Shown piece by piece: positions 36,697 through 44,828 of a stretch of DNA of 64,000 bases. The notes under the pieces were generated by a model, which was not told the origin of the DNA, did no database searches, and saw only the letters and a program-made list of their open reading frames with translations. This DNA comes from Acidocella sp. (lineage in GTDB: Bacteria; Pseudomonadota; Alphaproteobacteria; Acetobacterales; Acetobacteraceae), in assembly GCF_027352905.1 (NCBI RefSeq), contig NZ_DAIEIF010000029.1:62001-126000 (forward strand), written 5' to 3'. Every line of letters begins with the position of its first letter. Positions within the stretch are counted from its first letter, which is position 1. The position numbers and the translations under genes were made by a program.

Positions 36697-36723
36697 AGAG
36701 TGTTTCATCAAAGGGAACGCTCT
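36697..36723. repeat. Hairpin next to tRNA-Arg
   Basis: AGAGTGTT and AACGCTCT pair over 8 positions (one G-T) around an 11-nt loop TCATCAAAGGG. It sits just upstream of tRNA-Arg and is followed by about 140 bp with no gene. It could be a dispersed intergenic palindrome; no second copy was found in the window. Confidence 0.35.
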
Positions 36724-36870
36724 TCACGGTCTCGGCAAGTCGCCAATGAAGTGGCGGCTGATCGCTCTCGCTTACCACTGCCGGGGGCTCGCGCCCCTCC
36801 ACGCAGCCTGACACGCTCAAATCAGCACCATCCGTTATCAATCAAATCGGATAGGCCGCTAGCGGGGCGT

Positions 36871-37407
36871 TTATTCCTTCGTGTTTTTTGCGGCGGCCTG
36901 GAGGTCGGCGGCGCGGGCCAGAATGCGATCCTCAAGACCGGCGGCGAGCGAGGGGTCGGCCGGAACGTCGACCCATTGTCCGTTCTGCTGCGTTTGCTCG
37001 AACACGCTGACCTGGATGGCGTTCGCCGTCAGGGTTTTGCTGAGGATATAGGCATTGGCCTTAAAGCGGGTGCCGGGCTCGGAGGGCGGGCTGTACCAAT
37101 CGGTAATAATGACGCCGCCAAAGGGGTCAGCCGAGACGAGGGGCATGAAGGAGAGGACATCGAGTGTCGCCCGCCAAAGATAGGCGTTGACCTGAATGTT
37201 GCTGTTCCCCGCGCCCCCGCCCGCGCCCTTGCCTAAAGTGAACAGGGACCCAGAGCCGGAGGCGGGCGCGCCGACGCTGCCTTGCTCATAATTATTAATA
37301 TCGGGGTTGGAGGTTTTTACCCCGCCGCAAGCGCTCAAGGAGACCAGGCAGAGCGTCAGGCCGGCGGGGACGGCGATATGCTGAATGATCCTCAATTCTC
37401 TCTCCAA
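36871..37407 (-). CDS. DUF3576 family lipoprotein
   Basis: A 178-residue predicted lipoprotein with signal peptide and lipobox LSAC (Cys27). A Gly/Ser-rich linker follows, then a DUF3576 domain: VNAYLWRATLDVLSFMPLVSADPFGGVIITDWYSPP, then ANAYILSKTLTANAIQVSVFEQ. The family is widespread in alphaproteobacteria and has no assigned function; an outer-membrane location is likely. It ends about 210 bp from the tRNA and begins about 120 bp downstream of the porin stop, separated by the porin terminator. Confidence 0.85.
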   Translation of the reverse strand: MERELRIIQHIAVPAGLTLCLVSLSACGGVKTSNPDINNYEQGSVGAPASGSGSLFTLGKGAGGGAGNSNIQVNAYLWRATLDVLSFMPLVSADPFGGVIITDWYSPPSEPGTRFKANAYILSKTLTANAIQVSVFEQTQQNGQWVDVPADPSLAAGLEDRILARAADLQAAAKNTKE

Positions 37408-37468
37408 GCCCTAAGCTGCCGTGCTGTTTAGCCTTCAACCTTCATTCCGCCAAGGGACCCGCAACGAA

Positions 37469-37493
37469 AAGGGCGGCGGAAACCGCCGCCCTT
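37469..37493 (-). terminator. Hairpin terminator downstream of the porin gene
   Basis: AAGGGCGGCGG and CCGCCGCCCTT form a perfect 11 bp stem with a 3-nt loop, followed in the minus-strand RNA by UUUUCG. It lies 33 bp past the porin stop and before the DUF3576 gene. Confidence 0.8.
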
Positions 37494-37526
37494 CCGTAAG
37501 GGCTCTATACGCGCCGGATCACCATC

Positions 37527-38846
37527 CTACCATTTGATGGTGGCGCCGATGGCGATGAGCTGGACTTGGGCGTTGCCGTTGGCGCCGAAGTAATTGGAGA
37601 CGGAGCTAACCGTCTGCGCGCCGGGCTGGTGCTTATGGCCGTACATATATTGAATGAACAAGTTCAACGGCTTGGCGACAATGTAATTCGCGCCGGCGGC
37701 GACGCCGTACTCGCTCAACGTGCGGGCCACTTTGGTGCTGCCGGGCGTGTAGACGCCGGAGGTCTGGCCGTTGAAGTAGCTGACGCCGAGGATATATGGC
37801 CCCATCATGTAAGAGGCGCCAACGATATAGGTGAGGCCGTTGCGGGTGCCCTTGGGTTTGAGGTTGTAGCCATCCTCGACCTGGCCGGTCTTGATGTTCG
37901 CGCCCACGGTCAGGCCCGCATAGGTGGTCTGGGCGCCGGCCTGGAACACGCTCAGCTCATCGTACCCATAGGGCGCGGCGGGGTGAGAGGAGACCGGGCC
38001 AAGAATGCCGAGCGGCGACCCGTGCAGATAGCCGATGGAGATCTTGTTTTCAAAGCCATTGGCTTTGAGGCCATAGGTGACGGCGAGATCCAGCGTGTTG
38101 CGGCGGCGGCTGTTGCTGCCACCGTAAATGGAGCTGTCATTCGCGCCGGTATTGCTGCCAGGGCTGGCATAGCCTTCCTTGAGACCATTGGAATTGGGCT
38201 CGAAGCTGATGCCCGCCGAGAAGAAGCCGCCCAGCATGCCATCCGAGACGGTGGGGGTGAGGTAGACGATCTTGTCGGTGGCATAGAGCGCCCCGGTATC
38301 CGCGTAGATGAAATTACCGGGCGCGGTGCCGGGGAACATCAACACCGGCGTGCCGTCGCCATTCCACTGCGCTCCATCACCGAAATTTTCAATCACGCCC
38401 GTCTGCATGAGGGAGAAAACGCCATCCGTCTGGCCAAAGCGGGCGTAGCCATAATTGGGCGTGCCGAGATAGCCGTAAGCGCGGCGGACATAAATGCCGC
38501 TGAAGCCGCTGGTGGAAGAATTGCTGACGCCTTTGCCGGCAGGGGTGGTGGCGGTACGCAACTCAGCCTGGAAGCCATACCAGATGCCATTGACGGTCTG
38601 CGCATCAAAGCCGGGGAAAAGGCGGAAATCACCCGCTGTGGCGACGTTGTTGAGTTTATAGGCCGTGCCCGCCGCAACGCTGCCACCCTTCATGTTGGTG
38701 GAGCCGAAATCACCGACCGAATACTGGAAATAGCCGTTCAGATGAACGACGATGGTGCCAGGCGCGGCCACCTGCTTGGCCGGCTGCGCCCAGGCCGTGC
38801 CTGCCGCGAGCAGCGAGACCGCGGAGGCCATAAGTAATTTGCGCAT
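37527..38846 (-). CDS. Outer-membrane porin
   Basis: A 439-residue beta-barrel protein. The signal peptide MRKLLMASAVSLLAAGTAWAQ ends in a clean AxA site. The mature part consists of alternating amphipathic strands (FFxGxFQYSVGDFG-like, GIWYGFQAELRT, RRAYGYLGTPNYGYARFGQTDG) and ends in VQLIAIGATIKW, with the aromatic C-terminal residue used by the BAM complex. RRAYGYLGTPNYGYARFGQ is typical of Gram-negative porins. Substrate unknown. A ribosome site AAGGAGATGAACTG precedes the ATG. A Pho-box-like repeat lies about 240 bp upstream. Confidence 0.9.
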   Translation of the reverse strand: MRKLLMASAVSLLAAGTAWAQPAKQVAAPGTIVVHLNGYFQYSVGDFGSTNMKGGSVAAGTAYKLNNVATAGDFRLFPGFDAQTVNGIWYGFQAELRTATTPAGKGVSNSSTSGFSGIYVRRAYGYLGTPNYGYARFGQTDGVFSLMQTGVIENFGDGAQWNGDGTPVLMFPGTAPGNFIYADTGALYATDKIVYLTPTVSDGMLGGFFSAGISFEPNSNGLKEGYASPGSNTGANDSSIYGGSNSRRRNTLDLAVTYGLKANGFENKISIGYLHGSPLGILGPVSSHPAAPYGYDELSVFQAGAQTTYAGLTVGANIKTGQVEDGYNLKPKGTRNGLTYIVGASYMMGPYILGVSYFNGQTSGVYTPGSTKVARTLSEYGVAAGANYIVAKPLNLFIQYMYGHKHQPGAQTVSSVSNYFGANGNAQVQLIAIGATIKW

Positions 38847-39087
38847 CAGTTCATCTCCTTATCCGCCAGTTGATGGTCTCAATTTTCGGGCCCGGAAGGC
38901 CCCCCTGAACTCCAAAGGCATCGGCTGGAAGCCGGGTGCTGAACGCGTTTAATCGTCATCTTTACGCATCCGCAATCGGCGAAAAGGGGCGAGGCCGCAT
39001 ATTCGCGGGCCTGTGGCGGGAAGGCCACATCTATATGACAACTATGTGAAATTAACCTCCGGTAATATGATGACTGAATAAGGGAAA

Positions 39088-39105
39088 ATGACAAATCCGT
39101 GACAA
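39088..39105 (-). promoter_or_regulatory. Pho-box-like direct repeat upstream of the porin gene
   Basis: On the minus strand TTGTCAC-GGAT-TTGTCAT consists of two 7-base units on an 11 bp period, the layout of PhoB sites (CTGTCAT-N4-CTGTCAT). A further single TTGTCATATA occurs near 39033-39042. The start of the porin is 242 bp away, so the leader would be long. The remaining part of 38847-39192 is AT-richer and holds no gene. Confidence 0.4.
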
Positions 39106-39192
39106 AATCTGCTCATATTCCCCATTATTTTTATATAGTTTTTGGCGGTGATTTTCGGACCCCTCGCGCCCGGTTTAATCGGGCCAGCGCGC

Positions 39193-39783
39193 TCAAGAAA
39201 ACGCGTCAATCGCGCCCGCCCCGGCGCAAGCCGGGCCGAGCGTGGCGGCGCGGGCGCCGTTAATTCCTCCCAGGGCGAAGGGTCTTAGCGGTCTGGCCAG
39301 GCGGGCGAGGCGCCGCCAGCCCGCCGCACCCAGGCTGGGTGCCCCGGGATGGCTGGCCGTGGGAAAAACAGGTGAGATGAAGACGAAATCGGCCCCGGCG
39401 CGGCGGGCTTGGCGAAGCTCGGCGTGGTTATGGGCCGAGGCGCCGCGCAACCCCCGCCGCCGCCTGGGCGGCCCCTTGCCGCCGCGCACATACAGCCCCG
39501 CGCCGAGGCTGGCGGCGAGCCGCGCATCGCCGGCGATGAGAAGGGTAAGGCCGCGGGCGCGGCATAGCCGCGCCGCCGCCTTCGCCAGGGCCAGACGGTC
39601 GGGGCGGTCGTCGTCCCGTAAAATCACGCCGCACAGACCCGGGGGCAAGCGCGCCAATACCGCTAGCGGGTCCGGCGCGCGCGCCGCGCCAGTGAAAAAC
39701 CAGAGCGGCGGCAACGGCTTGGCATCGGCCCGGGCGGCCCGGCGCTTTACCCTGCGCCCCCAGGCGATTAAGCGTGAATCCAT
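39193..39783 (-). CDS. ThiE-like (thiamine phosphate synthase/TenI superfamily) protein
   Basis: A 196-residue TIM-barrel-type protein. The part ASAHNHAELRQARRAGADFVFISPVFPTASHPGAPSLG matches the thiamine phosphate synthase pattern (shifted ST-H, then GAD, PVFPT, LG), and FALGGI follows near the C-terminus. The early pyrophosphate/metal-binding HLGQ-type motif is missing: the equivalent region reads GAGLYVRGGKGPPRRRR. Activity as a genuine ThiE is thus doubtful. The start MDSRLIAWGRRVKRR at 39783 overlaps by two bases the start codon of yggS on the other strand. No other thi genes are nearby. Confidence 0.7.
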   Translation of the reverse strand: MDSRLIAWGRRVKRRAARADAKPLPPLWFFTGAARAPDPLAVLARLPPGLCGVILRDDDRPDRLALAKAAARLCRARGLTLLIAGDARLAASLGAGLYVRGGKGPPRRRRGLRGASAHNHAELRQARRAGADFVFISPVFPTASHPGAPSLGAAGWRRLARLARPLRPFALGGINGARAATLGPACAGAGAIDAFS

Positions 39784-40438
39784 GCCCGAACCTAACCTGA
39801 TCGCCCGGAATCTCGAAGCCGTGCGCGCCCGCATCGCTGAGGCAGCCCGCGCCGCCGGGCGAGAGGCGGCGGAAATCACCCTGATCGCGGTCAGCAAAAC
39901 CCAGCCGAAAGCCGCGGTGGAGGCGGCAATGGCGGCGGGTCAGAGCGTATTCGGGGAAAACCGGGTCCAGGAGGCGGCGGAGAAATTTCCCGTCGCTGGG
40001 GCGAGGCTGCACATTATTGGCGGCCTCCAGACCAATAAGGCCGAGCAGGCGGTGCGGCTGGCCGATTCCATTGACAGCCTGGACCGGCCGCGGCTGGCGG
40101 AGGCCATTGCCCGCGCCGCTGACCGGGCCGGGCGGCTGCCCGATTTGCTGGTGCAGGTGAATATCGGCGACGAACCGCAGAAATCCGGCATTCCCGCCGC
40201 CATGGCGGATGGGTTCATCTGCGAAATGCGCGCTCGCTTCCCGGCGGCGCTCAAGGGGCTGATGTGCATTCCGCCCCTCGGCCTTGACCCTGCGCCGTTT
40301 TTCCGCCGTCTCGCCGCCATGGCGGACGCGCATGGGCTGCCGGTGCGCTCGATGGGAATGTCCGGGGATTTTCCCGCCGCCATCGCCGCCGGGGCCACCC
40401 ATATCCGCGTCGGCACCGCCATTTTCGGCGCGCGGTGA
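39782..40438 (+). CDS. yggS: PLP homeostasis protein YggS (PLPBP/COG0325)
   Basis: Pyridoxal-phosphate-binding protein without known catalytic activity that buffers PLP and affects amino acid metabolism. The 218-residue protein shows ITLIAVSKTQPKAAVEAAMAAG (PLP lysine in VSKTQ), FGENRVQEAAEKF, LHIIGGLQTNKAEQAV, LVQVNIGDEPQKSGI, LKGLMCIPP and SMGMSGDFPAAIAAGATHIRVGTAIFG. The start MPEPNLIARNLEAVR is chosen by family; the frame extends far upstream through the opposite gene. Confidence 0.93.
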   Translation: MPEPNLIARNLEAVRARIAEAARAAGREAAEITLIAVSKTQPKAAVEAAMAAGQSVFGENRVQEAAEKFPVAGARLHIIGGLQTNKAEQAVRLADSIDSLDRPRLAEAIARAADRAGRLPDLLVQVNIGDEPQKSGIPAAMADGFICEMRARFPAALKGLMCIPPLGLDPAPFFRRLAAMADAHGLPVRSMGMSGDFPAAIAAGATHIRVGTAIFGAR

Positions 40439-40500
40439 GGCCTGCTGATGCGCCCGCCCCGCACGCTCTCAAGCATCAACGACTGTCACCGGGGTCTGAC

Positions 40501-41370
40501 ATGACGGCGAAGCTGCTCGATGACGCGGGCGCGATTTTAGGAGAGGGGCCGGTTTGGCACCAGGAGGAGGACGCCCTGTATTGGGTGGATATCAAAGGGC
40601 ATAGGCTGAACCGCTACGCGCCAGGCGGGGCCGAAGCGCGGCGCTGGGAATTTCATGATAACCTCGCCTGGGTGGTGCCAAGGCGGGCGGGAGGCTGGCT
40701 GGCCGGAGCGCGGCACGAGATTGGGGAGTTGCGGCTTGACCCGGAGCTACGCTTCACGCCGCGCTTGACGATAGAGGCGGACAAGCCGGGAAACCGGCTG
40801 AACGATGCCAAGGCCGATTTCGATGGCAGTGTCTGGTTCGGCACGATGGATGATGCCGAGGCGCAGGTGGCGGGCGCGTTCTATCATCTCCTGCCGGATT
40901 TTTCGCTCGAACGGGTGGATGAGGGCTGGGCCATCCCCAATGGGCCGGCGATCTCGCCGGATGGACGTTATATTTATCATACGGATAGCGCCAGGCGTAG
41001 CGTGTACCGTTACGCCAAGCGGCCCGGCGGCGGATTGGCCGCGCGCGAATTGTTCATCCGTTTCAAGGAGGATGACGGATATCCCGACGGCATGACGGTG
41101 GATGCCAAGGGCGGGCTTTGGATCGCCCATTGGGGCGGAGGGCGGGTCAGCCGTTTCACCGCCGAGGGGGTATTCGACCGCGCATTGGCGTTGCCGGTTT
41201 CGCAAGTGACGAGTTGCTGCTTTGGCGGCCCGCGGCTGGACCGGCTGTTTGTGACCACCGCCGCCATCGGGCTCGATGAAGCGCAGCGGCAACGCGAACC
41301 CATGGCGGGCGGGTTGTTCGAGCTTGATCCCGGCATCGAGGGGTTGCCATGCCCAGGTTTCGCGGGATGA
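40501..41370 (+). CDS. SMP-30/gluconolactonase family protein
   Basis: A 289-residue six-bladed beta-propeller of the SMP-30/regucalcin family, usually sugar lactonases. The metal-binding residues are in place: LGEGPVWHQEEDALYWVDI (Glu near residue 15), NRLNDAKADFDGSVWFGTMD (Asn-Asp near 100), ISPDGRYIYHTDSARR (Asn/Asp region) and DGYPDGMTVDAKGGLWIAHWGGGRVSRF (Asp near 200). The C-terminus QREPMAGGLFEL matches. Likely substrate is an aldonolactone. The ATG at 40501 lies 63 bp after yggS. Confidence 0.9.
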   Translation: MTAKLLDDAGAILGEGPVWHQEEDALYWVDIKGHRLNRYAPGGAEARRWEFHDNLAWVVPRRAGGWLAGARHEIGELRLDPELRFTPRLTIEADKPGNRLNDAKADFDGSVWFGTMDDAEAQVAGAFYHLLPDFSLERVDEGWAIPNGPAISPDGRYIYHTDSARRSVYRYAKRPGGGLAARELFIRFKEDDGYPDGMTVDAKGGLWIAHWGGGRVSRFTAEGVFDRALALPVSQVTSCCFGGPRLDRLFVTTAAIGLDEAQRQREPMAGGLFELDPGIEGLPCPGFAG

Positions 41371-41390
41371 GGGCAGCAACGGGCATGTAT

Positions 41391-41420
41391 TTAACCATTC
41401 GAAAATGAAATCGCTATAAT
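41391..41420 (+). promoter_or_regulatory. Candidate sigma-70-type promoter for mreC
   Basis: TTAACC at 41391-41396, 18 bp, then a perfect TATAAT at 41415-41420. It is in the 135 bp gap ahead of mreC and would drive mreCD-mrdAB without mreB. Confidence 0.5.
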
Positions 41421-41505
41421 CCTCCCATGCGCCCCTGGGCGGCGAAGCAAATTGGCTGTATGGGCTGGTCATTGGTGTGTCCCCCTCTTCAAAGATAGGT
41501 TTCCG

Positions 41506-42396
41506 GTGATCAGATTATCGGTCCCGTTCCGCCAGGCCTTATCGCGTCTCACCCTGCCCGTGATGCTGATCTTCTCGCTCGGCTGCGTGCTAATCGGGCG
41601 CGCGGACCAGAATATCGCGAACCGTCTGCGCGCCGCGCTCGACGATATTCTCGCCCCCGCCTATATGCTGGTTTCTGGGCCGATCCGCGCCGCTGAACAT
41701 GGTACTGGCGAGATCGGCCATCTCTTCGAATTGAGCGCGGAGAATGCCCAGCTCCGGGCGCAGAACGCCGAATTGCTGCAATGGCAGGAGGTGGCGATGG
41801 CGCTCCAGGCGCAGAATGACGCGCTGAAGGCGGAGCTGCATTACGTGCCCGCCCCCACGCCGGAGTTCTTCACTGGCCAGGTGGTCGCGGATTCGGGCGG
41901 CATTTACGCCCGCTCCGTATTGGCGCTCGTGCCGCCCGCCAATGGCGATCCGCATAGTCTGATCGGCGCGGTGGCGATGGATGGGCGGGGACTCGCCGGC
42001 CGGGTGGTGGATGCGGGAAGCCGCTCCGCCCGCGTATTGCTGATCACCGACATCAACAGCCGCGTCCCCGTGGCGATTGGCGCGGCGGGCGCGCCCGCGC
42101 TGATGGCGGGCGTTAATGGCCCTGACCCGTCCCTGCTCTACTGGGTGCCCGGGCAGCCTCCGGCCGAAGGGGCGATGGTTCTGACCAGCGCCGAGGGCGG
42201 AGCCTTCCCGCCCGGCCTGCCGGTGGGGGTGGTGCATTACAACGCCCAGAACCAGCCGATGGTGCTGCCCCTGGCCGATCTCGGCGCGTTGCGGGTCCTC
42301 CGCCTGTTCAGCTACCCGGATAATCTGCCCGCTCTCACGCCGATCCCCCACATGAGGCCGGACACGGCGGCGGTGAGGCATCGCCGGAAGCGTTGA
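41506..42396 (+). CDS. mreC: Rod shape-determining protein MreC
   Basis: Periplasmic scaffold of the elongasome, anchored by one N-terminal helix. GTG at 41506 (after GATAGGTTTCCG) gives 296 residues: VIRLSVPFRQALSRLTLPVMLIFSLGC (helix), a coiled coil (ELSAENAQLRAQNAELLQWQEVAMALQAQND), then the beta-barrel domain with VVADSGGIYARSVLAL, VAMDGRGLAGRVVDAGSRSARVLLITDINSRVPV and LVLTSAEGG-like TSAEGGAFPPGLPVGVV. A TTG at 41452 is in frame but adds a non-conserved stretch. It heads mreC-mreD-mrdA-mrdB. Confidence 0.93.
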   Translation: MIRLSVPFRQALSRLTLPVMLIFSLGCVLIGRADQNIANRLRAALDDILAPAYMLVSGPIRAAEHGTGEIGHLFELSAENAQLRAQNAELLQWQEVAMALQAQNDALKAELHYVPAPTPEFFTGQVVADSGGIYARSVLALVPPANGDPHSLIGAVAMDGRGLAGRVVDAGSRSARVLLITDINSRVPVAIGAAGAPALMAGVNGPDPSLLYWVPGQPPAEGAMVLTSAEGGAFPPGLPVGVVHYNAQNQPMVLPLADLGALRVLRLFSYPDNLPALTPIPHMRPDTAAVRHRRKR

Positions 42397-42399
42397 ACC

Positions 42400-42945
42400 A
42401 TGGCCAGCGGACCCGTTCTACGCCGCCCCCTCAACGCGTGGCGGCAACTCGACGCGGCCTCGCGCTGGTTTTTTCCCTGTGCGACGCTGATCTTCGGCCT
42501 CTTCGTGCTCGGCATGCCCTTCGGCATAGCGGGACAGGCGGCGCTGCGCCCGGTCTATGCCATGGGATGCATTTATTTTTGGTCGCTTTACCGGCCGGCC
42601 TCGCTGCCCGCGCCGCTGGTCGTGCTCTGTGGCCTGCTGCTGGACGTGATGGGTCTCTCCTCCTTTGGCGTGTGGGCGGTTCTTCTCCTGGGGTTGCAAT
42701 GGACGACCCTGGCGCTGCGCCGCCAGCTGGTCCCGGCGGGTTTTCTTCTGGTCTGGGCCGCGTTCATCGCCTTGGCATCGCTCAGCGCCTGCCTCTCCTG
42801 GGCGGCGGAATCCGCGCTTAACCTGATGCTTTTGCCATTGGGGCCGGTCTTGATGCAGGCGCTGCTCGCCGCCGGCCTCTACCCCGGCCTGGCGGCGCTG
42901 CTTATCCGGGCGCATCGCGGCCCGGCGGCGGTAGAACTGGCATGA
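42400..42945 (+). CDS. mreD: Rod shape-determining protein MreD
   Basis: Integral membrane partner of MreC in lateral wall synthesis. The 181-residue protein has about five to six hydrophobic helices and the MreD-like stretch VYAMGCIYFWSLYRPASLPAPLVVLCGLLLDVMGLSSFGVWA. It starts 3 bp after mreC and ends with an ATGA overlap with mrdA. Confidence 0.9.
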   Translation: MASGPVLRRPLNAWRQLDAASRWFFPCATLIFGLFVLGMPFGIAGQAALRPVYAMGCIYFWSLYRPASLPAPLVVLCGLLLDVMGLSSFGVWAVLLLGLQWTTLALRRQLVPAGFLLVWAAFIALASLSACLSWAAESALNLMLLPLGPVLMQALLAAGLYPGLAALLIRAHRGPAAVELA

Positions 42946-44828
42946 GACGCCACGCCCGCGCCCGCGCGTCCTTCACTCGCCGGGCTTTGCTGATCGGCGT
43001 GGGGCAGGCGGCGGTTTTCGCCGGTATCACCGCCCGGCTCTACCATTTGCAGGTGGGCGACCACGACAAATACGCGACGATGGCGAAGCAGAATTCCATC
43101 TCCGAGCGGCTCGTAGCACCCGAGCGGGGGGTGATGACCGACCGGTTCGGCGCCATCATCGCGGGAAATCAGCAGCATTGGCGCGCCTTGTTCATGAAGG
43201 CGATGGCGCCCGAACCGGATGCGGTGCTGGAAAACTTCTACCGCCTGGTGCCGCTCTCGGATGAGGAAAAGACACGCATCGCCCAGGATCTGGCTGACCG
43301 GCCGGGCTATATTCCGGTGCTGCTCAAGGATTGGCTGGATTGGCCGGATATGGCGCTGATCGAGGTGAATACGCCGAACCTGCCCGGCGTGGTGGTCGAG
43401 GAAGGGTCGAGCCGGGTCTATCCGCTGGGGGCGGTGGCGGCGCATGCGGTGGGTTACGTCGCCCGCCCGGACCAGCAGGAGGCGAAGCAGGACCCGGTTC
43501 TCGCCCTGCCGGGCATGCGGGTGGGGCGGTCGGGGGCCGAGGATGCGAATGATCTGGCGTTGCGCGGCAGCCCCGGCTTTGTCCAGACCGAGACGAATGT
43601 GCATGGCGAGGTGGTGCGCGTGGTGGCCCAGGACGCGGGAACGCCGGGCAGGACCGTGGCCCTGGCTCTGGATGCCGGGTTGCAACAATTTGCCATGCAG
43701 GGCCTGGGAAACCAAACCGGCGCCGTGGTGATGCTGGACGCCACCAATGGCGAGGTTCTGGCGCTGGCGAGCACGCCCGCCTTCGACCCGGCCCTCTTCG
43801 ACAAGGGCGTGCCGAAGGATGTGTGGAATGCCTGGATGCAGGATCCCCACCACCCGCTGCTCAACAAGGCCGCCGCCGGCTTGTTCGCCCCCGGCTCGAC
43901 CTTCAAGCCCACCGTGGCGCTGGCGGCGTTGAAGTGCGGCGCGCTCACACCGGACACCATTCTGACCTGTCCCGGCTCCCTGCAGCTGGGTGATCACGTG
44001 TTCTGGTGCGATAATCACGTTGCCCATGGCAGCATCAACCTCGTCACCGCCCTGCAGGTGAGCTGCGACGTGTTTTTCTACAAAACCGCCTTGATGACCG
44101 GCATCAACCGGATCGCCGAGATGGCGGGGCTGATGGGCCTGGGCGTGGATCTGGGTTCGGACATACCCCATGCCCAAACCGGGTTGGTGCCAACGCTGGA
44201 CTGGGCGCGCGGCCACCATATCCACTGGGTGCAGGGCAGCACGGTGGTGCAGGGCATCGGCCAGGGTTACACCCAGCTCACCCCGCTGGCTCAGGCGACC
44301 ATGATCGCCCGCATCGCCAGCGGCAATGCCGTCACGCCTCATTTGACCCGGCGTGTGGGCGGCGCGCTGCACCCGGATTCCGTGCCCGGCGCCGCGCCGC
44401 CTTTGGGGGTTGACCCGCGCCACCTCGCCATTATCCGCCAGGCCTTGTTCGATGTGGTGAACACCCCGGCCGGCACGGCCTATGCCTCGCGTTTGACCCT
44501 GCCTGGGGTGCAAATGGCGGGGAAGACCGGCACCGCCCAGGTGCACAACAACAGCGCCGCCGAGAAGATGAAAAACTTCGATGATATGACGATGGCCTGG
44601 GAAAGGCGGCCCCATGCCTGGTTCGTGGCCTATGCGCCTTACGACAACCCGCGCTACGCGGTTTCGGTGCTGATCGAACATGGAAATTTCGGGGCGCAGA
44701 CCGCCGCCCCCCTCGCCCATGACCTGATGACCTATGCGCTTTTGCATGACCCCGCAGGGCGCGACGTGCCCCTTGCCAACCCGCCGCCGGAGCCGCCCTC
44801 CACCATGCCGCAGGGGGAGAGCGCATGA
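42942..44828 (+). CDS. mrdA: Penicillin-binding protein 2 (elongasome transpeptidase)
   Basis: Class B PBP that crosslinks peptidoglycan during rod elongation. The 628-residue protein has an N-terminal signal anchor (LLIGVGQAAVFAGITARLYHLQV), the pedestal domain (PERGVMTDRFGAIIAGN, LPGVVVEEGSSRVYPLGAVAAHAVGYV), then the transpeptidase domain. Its active-site motifs are GSTFKP (SxxK, near residue 318), the SxN position reading SCD in VSCDVFFY, and KTGTAQV (near 527). Having SCD instead of SxN-Asn matches other PBP2 proteins. Overlaps both neighbours by 4 bp. Confidence 0.95.
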   Translation: MRRHARARASFTRRALLIGVGQAAVFAGITARLYHLQVGDHDKYATMAKQNSISERLVAPERGVMTDRFGAIIAGNQQHWRALFMKAMAPEPDAVLENFYRLVPLSDEEKTRIAQDLADRPGYIPVLLKDWLDWPDMALIEVNTPNLPGVVVEEGSSRVYPLGAVAAHAVGYVARPDQQEAKQDPVLALPGMRVGRSGAEDANDLALRGSPGFVQTETNVHGEVVRVVAQDAGTPGRTVALALDAGLQQFAMQGLGNQTGAVVMLDATNGEVLALASTPAFDPALFDKGVPKDVWNAWMQDPHHPLLNKAAAGLFAPGSTFKPTVALAALKCGALTPDTILTCPGSLQLGDHVFWCDNHVAHGSINLVTALQVSCDVFFYKTALMTGINRIAEMAGLMGLGVDLGSDIPHAQTGLVPTLDWARGHHIHWVQGSTVVQGIGQGYTQLTPLAQATMIARIASGNAVTPHLTRRVGGALHPDSVPGAAPPLGVDPRHLAIIRQALFDVVNTPAGTAYASRLTLPGVQMAGKTGTAQVHNNSAAEKMKNFDDMTMAWERRPHAWFVAYAPYDNPRYAVSVLIEHGNFGAQTAAPLAHDLMTYALLHDPAGRDVPLANPPPEPPSTMPQGESA

